Origin: CAMYLY01 sp036397755
GTDB taxonomy: Bacteria > Gemmatimonadota > Gemmatimonadetes > Gemmatimonadales > GWC2-71-9
Length of the DNA stretch: 64,000 bases
NCBI GenBank assembly: GCA_036397755.1
Contig: DASWII010000042.1
Location: 39,934 to 103,933, forward strand
Direction of reading: 5' to 3'
Part shown: positions 59,471 through 64,000 of the stretch, one piece after another
Layout of the letters: every line of letters starts with the position of its first letter
How positions within the stretch are numbered: position 1 is the stretch's first letter
Made by a program: the position numbers and the translations under genes
Notes under the pieces: generated by a model
What the model was told of the DNA's origin: nothing
The model's input: only the letters and a program-made list of their open reading frames with translations
The model's database searches: none

Positions 59471-62400
59471 CTACGGCTGTCTCCGTTGCGGCCCCTGTCC
59501 GAGGTTCTTGATGCGGTCGGGCACGGCGTTCCATTGGTCGTCGCCGAGCAACGCGCGCACGGCGCCCACGCTGGCGCGCGCGTGTTCCTGCGCCTGCTGA
59601 AGCCGTGGGCGGATCAACTGAAGCAGCGCGCGTGGGTCGCCTTGCGTACCCGCCTCGTCCAACCCGGTCTGCAAGGCCTGCGCGATCGAGTCGGTGAGCG
59701 CAGCGAGCGAGTCGCTGAGCGCCGTCAGGCTGGCGACTTGCTCCGCGCTCAGCGCCAGTGAGTCGGCGAGGTCCAGCACGGCGCGGGCCGGATTCACCAG
59801 GAGCTCGCGGAATCGCTGCACGAAGTTGTCGGGCGTGAAGCCGCCGCCCGCGCCCAGCCGACCACCAGGGCCGCCGCCAAACGCTCCGCCGGGTCGCGCG
59901 CCTCCCAGTCCCCCGCCGCCGCCCAACCCGCGCCCGCCGCCCCCGCGCAGCGCGTCGAGCGCGGCACGCCCGCGGTCGGGTCCGAACGTCGCCCGGACCT
60001 GAATCCCGATCTGGAACGGTTGACGCACGGCAATCGCGCCCGGGTTGCTGACACCGAAACGCTCGTTGACGCGGTAGTCGAACGTCTGCGCGACGGGATC
60101 GAATCCGGTCACATACAACAGTGTCGCGTCCGGCCGGCTGCCCACACCCCAGCCCTTGAGGTTGTCCGACGCGTGCAGCAGCTCGTCGATCCCGTGAAGC
60201 AGATTCACGGTGGTGAGCGAAATGCTCACTCGGCGGTTCAGACCGAGGAAGCTCGGGCGATAGTTGATCTGCACGTCGAACGAGCCCTGCCACGGTCCCG
60301 TACAGCTGTTGCGCAAGGCGATCTGCCCGACCTGTTGCTCGAGGCATCGCCGGACCGCTCCGGGCGTGCCATTCAGCAAGGTCCCCATCGCCGGCGCCGC
60401 GACGGGATCGAAGACGAACGCCTGGTCGTTGGCCGAGCCGTCCCCGTTGATGTCGTTGCCCACCAGCGGCGTGAACGGCGTGCCCGAACTCAGGCGGGCG
60501 ATGCCCGTGACGTCGAGCGACGTGCCGAACGGATAGGACACGGTGGCGAGCAACGAATGGCGGCGTTCGAAACCGCTCCGGGCCCACGTCATGACGTTGG
60601 GGTCTCCGGCCGTCGTGTTTCCCCCGAGGCTGTTGAATCCCCCGCCGCGCCCGCTCTGCGACGACTGATCCCTGACCCGCGACCAGGTGTAGGCGGTTTG
60701 CAGGACGACGCCGGTCCGCGTCACCCCGCCGAGCGACACCGTGAACTGGAGCGTCTCGGACTGGAGGTCGGACCCGAGCGCGCGCACCTGTCCGAAGGTC
60801 GTATCCAGGCGCGACTCGATGAAGCTCACCGCGCCGGTGGCGGGCACGATCGTCGAGGCACCGACGTAGACCGGCCTCCCGGCTTCGCTCGCCATCGTGA
60901 ATCCGCCGGACGTGTCGAGATTGAGGTCGCGGACACCGTACTGGCTGACGCCGCGGGCGTAGTTGGCGTCCACCGAGAGTCGGAGCAGCGACGTCAAGAA
61001 CCGCTGCGCTCCGAGCGACGCGCGCCAGGTCTTCGGCGCGCCGAAGTCGGACGCGAACACCGTGGCGCTGGGTGCGCGCGTACGGAGCGGCGTGCCGGCC
61101 CCCGCGCACGCGCTCGGGATCGAGGCGGGATCGTCCAGGTACGCGGTCCAATCCGGGACCGGCACGGCCGCACCGATGCAGTTGAGAATGCGCTCCGAGT
61201 CGTCGAGCCCGGTGGCGCGCTGGACCTCGCCCACCAGCCCGGTCGGGATGGGGCTGCGGAACCGCCCGGCGCCCCCGCGGAACACGACCGTGGGTGGCGC
61301 GCCGAGGCCGCCGCCCACGGTCCAGGTGAACCCGACGCGCGGGCTGAGGTCTACCTCCGACGGCAGGCGATCGGTCCGCACGCCGAGCGCCGATGCGAGG
61401 GCGGGATTGGCCGGGGGCGGAGACCCGAACGTCGATCCCTCGGCGCGGAGACCGATGGTGAGCTGCAGCCACCGGCTCGGGATCCACACGTCGCCCGCGT
61501 ACACAGCCCAGTCGTACACCGTGGTGTTGCGCGCGGGGGCCTCCAGCGTGCGCGTGAAGGATGCCGGCGTCCCCGTCTCCAGGTCTCTCAGCGAGTTGTA
61601 AGTGAAGATCCCGAACTGATTGGCGGGGTCGGATTGCCGGATGCCCTGGACGCGGAACGCGCCGCCCAGCTTGATGCGATGCCGCAGCGCGCCGGGCAGC
61701 AGCGATACCTCGTCGGACAGATCCAGCGCGCGCACGCGCGAACTGCTCGGCAAGCTCGCGTTGCCGCCGAGGATCAACGTCGTGAACCCCGTGCTTCCGT
61801 CCTCCAGGCTCGAGGCCACCACGACTCGTCCCTGTGGCACCGACAAGTACGGCTCGCCAGCCTGGGTGGAGGTTGACCCGTACGCCTTGAACTCGTTCAC
61901 GACGCGCATCCCGAAGCGGGAGGCCAGATTCATCATCAAGCCTCCGCCACGATTGGTGGACTCACCACTCGTCTCGGGGAGCGCGGTGGTGGGGAGCCTG
62001 GTTGGCTCCTGCACCGTCCCACGCCAGTCGCCCCGCAACGTGAGCGTGTGCGCGTTCGAGACCAGATAGTCGAGTCGCGCAAGCGTGGAGAGCGTGGTGT
62101 TGTCTCGTCCGTCCGGCGCCGGGGTGCCGGTGGTCAGTCCGAATCCGTCGACGATGTCGAGGAACCGATCCACGGAATCGTGCGCGACACCGACGCGGTC
62201 CAGGTCCGCGGGCGTGGCGGTGGTCAACGCCGTCAGCGGGTCACCCCGCAGCCGCGCGTTCCCCGACACGTAGACCAGGAGCCGATTGCGAATGAGCGGG
62301 CCGCCCACGCCGCCACCCACGACGTGTTGGGAGAAGCCGGAGGTGAACGGCGTGTCCTCTCCACCGCCGAATGCGAGACTCTGATCGCGCAGGGAGTAGT

Positions 62401-63169
62401 TCAGGGAGCCTTGAGCGTTGTTCGATCCACTCCGGCTGGTGGACGCCATCAACCCACCGCTGAAGCGTCCGCGCGCGATGTCGTAGGTGCTGGAGACCAC
62501 CTGGGTGCTCCGCAGGCCCTCCTGGGGAAGTTGCCCCGACCCGAACGACATTCCATCGAGCGTGGTTTCATTCGCGTCCGGGCGCTGTCCGGCGACCGAG
62601 TAGGTGGCGGCCGTGCTGTCGGTGGCGTCGATCACGATCGCGCCGGGCACCAGCGCCGCGAGCAGCGCGAGGTCGTCCACGTCCAACGGCAGGCGCGCCA
62701 GCGCGTCGGGTGTGAGCGTGCGCTGCTGGTCTCCCGGGTTCGGACCCTGTGGAGAGCGAACGGGTTGCCGCTCGCCCGTCACCACCACCGGGTCGAGCGC
62801 GAACGCGGTGGCCTGCAACCGCACGTCCCACAGCAGGCGATCCTCATCCGCGTAGCGCACCAGGGTGGCCGTTTGCGGCAGCATGCCGACGAGTCGCGCG
62901 GTGACCTCGTACTGGCCGCCTCCGTCGGGGAACAGGATGATGTACCGCCCGCGCTCGTCGGTCACGGCGGTCCGGACGACCTCCGTTTCCAGCGACCTGG
63001 CCTGAATGGCGACACCGGCCAGGGGGGCGCCATTCGCGTCCACCACGATGCCCGTGATGATGTCGGTGGTGACCCCCACCTGGGCTGGGAGCGTTCGGAC
63101 AACCCCGGGGCCGATGGCCGCGATGGCGAATGCCGCATTTAGCCATTGGCGGACGATCATGCGTCTCAT
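59471..63169 (-). CDS. Oar-like TonB-dependent outer-membrane protein with C-terminal helical (Spy/CpxP-like) extension
   Basis: 1232 residues. Signal peptide (to about 30, ending LPAQ), a carboxypeptidase-regulatory-like beta domain at about 35-115 (GIVVDANGAPLAGVAIQARS), a plug domain at about 130-260 (YSVAGQRPDANETTLDGMSFG) and a long 22-strand-type barrel whose last strand appears to be IGIQVRATFG near 1055-1063. Beyond it lie a Gly-rich linker (about 1075-1108) and a helical domain (about 1110-1225) with SLALSAEQVASLTALSDSL and ALLGDDQWNAVPDRIKNLG, resembling LTxxQ-type Spy/CpxP modules. Oar-like proteins act in outer-membrane transport or adhesion; the substrate is unknown. The extension after the barrel is the odd part. 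Confidence 0.88.
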   Translation of the reverse strand: MRRMIVRQWLNAAFAIAAIGPGVVRTLPAQVGVTTDIITGIVVDANGAPLAGVAIQARSLETEVVRTAVTDERGRYIILFPDGGGQYEVTARLVGMLPQTATLVRYADEDRLLWDVRLQATAFALDPVVVTGERQPVRSPQGPNPGDQQRTLTPDALARLPLDVDDLALLAALVPGAIVIDATDSTAATYSVAGQRPDANETTLDGMSFGSGQLPQEGLRSTQVVSSTYDIARGRFSGGLMASTSRSGSNNAQGSLNYSLRDQSLAFGGGEDTPFTSGFSQHVVGGGVGGPLIRNRLLVYVSGNARLRGDPLTALTTATPADLDRVGVAHDSVDRFLDIVDGFGLTTGTPAPDGRDNTTLSTLARLDYLVSNAHTLTLRGDWRGTVQEPTRLPTTALPETSGESTNRGGGLMMNLASRFGMRVVNEFKAYGSTSTQAGEPYLSVPQGRVVVASSLEDGSTGFTTLILGGNASLPSSSRVRALDLSDEVSLLPGALRHRIKLGGAFRVQGIRQSDPANQFGIFTYNSLRDLETGTPASFTRTLEAPARNTTVYDWAVYAGDVWIPSRWLQLTIGLRAEGSTFGSPPPANPALASALGVRTDRLPSEVDLSPRVGFTWTVGGGLGAPPTVVFRGGAGRFRSPIPTGLVGEVQRATGLDDSERILNCIGAAVPVPDWTAYLDDPASIPSACAGAGTPLRTRAPSATVFASDFGAPKTWRASLGAQRFLTSLLRLSVDANYARGVSQYGVRDLNLDTSGGFTMASEAGRPVYVGASTIVPATGAVSFIESRLDTTFGQVRALGSDLQSETLQFTVSLGGVTRTGVVLQTAYTWSRVRDQSSQSGRGGGFNSLGGNTTAGDPNVMTWARSGFERRHSLLATVSYPFGTSLDVTGIARLSSGTPFTPLVGNDINGDGSANDQAFVFDPVAAPAMGTLLNGTPGAVRRCLEQQVGQIALRNSCTGPWQGSFDVQINYRPSFLGLNRRVSISLTTVNLLHGIDELLHASDNLKGWGVGSRPDATLLYVTGFDPVAQTFDYRVNERFGVSNPGAIAVRQPFQIGIQVRATFGPDRGRAALDALRGGGGRGLGGGGGLGGARPGGAFGGGPGGRLGAGGGFTPDNFVQRFRELLVNPARAVLDLADSLALSAEQVASLTALSDSLAALTDSIAQALQTGLDEAGTQGDPRALLQLIRPRLQQAQEHARASVGAVRALLGDDQWNAVPDRIKNLGQGPQRRQP

Positions 63170-63382
63170 GACTGGAGTACGCGCGGCGGGTCGGATTGTT
63201 AACGCTGAGCGGACCGTTCCTCGCGTGTGAGATCAGTCGTTTCTTCGGCATCGTCGTTGCCATGTACTACGACCTGTTGTCCCTGATTGGGTTGATCCGG
63301 GGGGGAGACGTGCCGCGTGGTTGTGCTCTGGCGTGCGTGATTGTGGGTAGGCCACGCGCCGCCCGGGCGACACCGTGCATGC

Positions 63383-64000
63383 ATGCTTGCGCGCGTCCGC
63401 TCCGCGGCCGTCCTCGGCATCGATGCGTACATCGTCGACGTCGAGTCCGACATCGCCCACGGCCTGCCGTCCTTTGCCACGGTCGGCCTGCCGCACGGCG
63501 CGGTGCGCGAAGGGAGAGAACGCGTCGGCGCGGCGATCGTGAACGCCGGGTTCGAGTTCCCGCTGCGCAGGATCACGATCAATCTCGCCCCCGCCGATAT
63601 CCGCAAGGACGGATCGGCGTTCGACTTGCCGATCGCCCTGGGCATCCTCGCCGCCACCGGGCAACTGCGCGTGCCTCACGCCATGACCACGGTGGACGAC
63701 GCGCGGGCCCAGCTGCCGAACTTGGACGACTACCTCGTCGTCGGCGAGTTGGGGTTGGAGGGTGAACTGCGGCCGGTGCGCGGCGCGCTGTCGGTCGCCC
63801 TGGCGGCCCGGGACGCCGGCATGCAAGGGGTGGTGCTGCCGCACCAGAACATCGCGGAAGCGTCGGTCGTTCGTGGGGTGGCCGTGTTGGGAGCGACGTC
63901 CCTCGGCGAGGTAGCCGGGTTTTTTGCCGGCCGGAACGCGCTCACCGCGCCGAACCGGAACGGCGGAAAGCCTCCGGCCGCGAGGCGCGCCGACGCCGTG
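63383..64000 (+). CDS. comM: YifB/ComM-family Mg-chelatase-like ATPase, N-terminal part (cut by window end)
   Basis: The first 206 residues of a protein normally about 510 long; the frame is open to the last base. VRSAAVLGIDAYIVDVESDIAHGLPSFATVGLP, RVGAAIVNAGFEFPLRRITINLAPADIRKDG and SAFDLPIALGILAATGQL are the family N-terminus; VGELGLEGELRPVRGAL follows. ComM is a hexameric helicase that aids branch migration in natural transformation. ATG 63383 starts right at the conserved part; its ribosome site is weak. The AAA+ Walker motifs lie outside the window. Confidence 0.93.
   Translation, partial: MLARVRSAAVLGIDAYIVDVESDIAHGLPSFATVGLPHGAVREGRERVGAAIVNAGFEFPLRRITINLAPADIRKDGSAFDLPIALGILAATGQLRVPHAMTTVDDARAQLPNLDDYLVVGELGLEGELRPVRGALSVALAARDAGMQGVVLPHQNIAEASVVRGVAVLGATSLGEVAGFFAGRNALTAPNRNGGKPPAARRADAV

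Noticed and set aside
59244..61876. Long open frames of 747 (minus) and 618 (plus) codons over the TonB-dependent gene
   Set aside because: Both are shadows of the 1232-residue gene, Arg-rich and without recognisable domains.

Overview
The window is a GC-rich, densely packed bacterial chromosome segment with about 60 protein genes, mostly in runs separated by 0-20 bases or joined by 4-base ATGA/GTGA stop-start overlaps. There is no insertion sequence, phage, plasmid or CRISPR signature. Several traits together suggest a Gemmatimonadota-type Gram-negative: many zinc-ribbon Ser/Thr kinases, class II ribonucleotide reductase, an MglA/MglB pair, a large Oar-like TonB-dependent protein, a four-permease MacB-type efflux operon and BshB1. 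This placement is inference, not a search result.

Layout. 1-717: 3' part of anmK. 732-8352: a phospho-signalling island. Its minus-strand operon encodes a zinc-ribbon/double-FHA protein, a Ser/Thr kinase, a tail-anchored PP2C phosphatase and an FHA-transmembrane-trypsin protease; a second zinc-ribbon kinase with PEGA and TonB-C-like domains is divergent. 8663-18336 (plus): nrdJ with terminator, a zinc-ribbon protein, ispG, a sirtuin, pyruvate kinase, a PhnP-like hydrolase, YtxH and YihY proteins and threonine aldolase. 18441-26402 (plus): SRP RNA, dnaX, ybaB, recR, a small membrane protein, a roadblock protein with mglA, pgsA, cinA, grpE and dnaJ. 26437-28274: a propeller-like secreted protein, a YjbQ protein and a DUF2780-like protein.

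28284-41312 (minus): creatininase-family and secreted proteins, then a TolC / membrane-fusion protein / ATPase / four-permease efflux operon that runs by overlap into bshB1, a cysteine desulfurase and mnmA. 41301-46988 (plus): a very large orphan membrane histidine kinase and msrPQ. 46999-53374 (minus): hpt, small proteins, an orphan ABC ATPase coupled to a tiny membrane protein and a Bax-inhibitor-1 protein, a DUF819 protein and an MFS transporter. 53458-64000: a Cys-cluster protein, a Dph6-like ATPase, a DUF523 protein, thiI, a third zinc-ribbon kinase, a 1232-residue TonB-dependent protein with an unusual C-terminal helical domain, and the start of comM. Heptamer tandem repeats lie upstream of two minus-strand genes.

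The strongest candidates for something new are the coupled kinase/phosphatase/FHA/transmembrane-protease module, the TonB-dependent barrel with a Spy/CpxP-like C-terminal extension, the A-B-A-B permease efflux operon, and the BI-1 / mini-membrane protein / ABC ATPase operon. Starts of many genes are GTG or TTG; they were chosen from overlaps, ribosome-binding sites and family alignment from memory.
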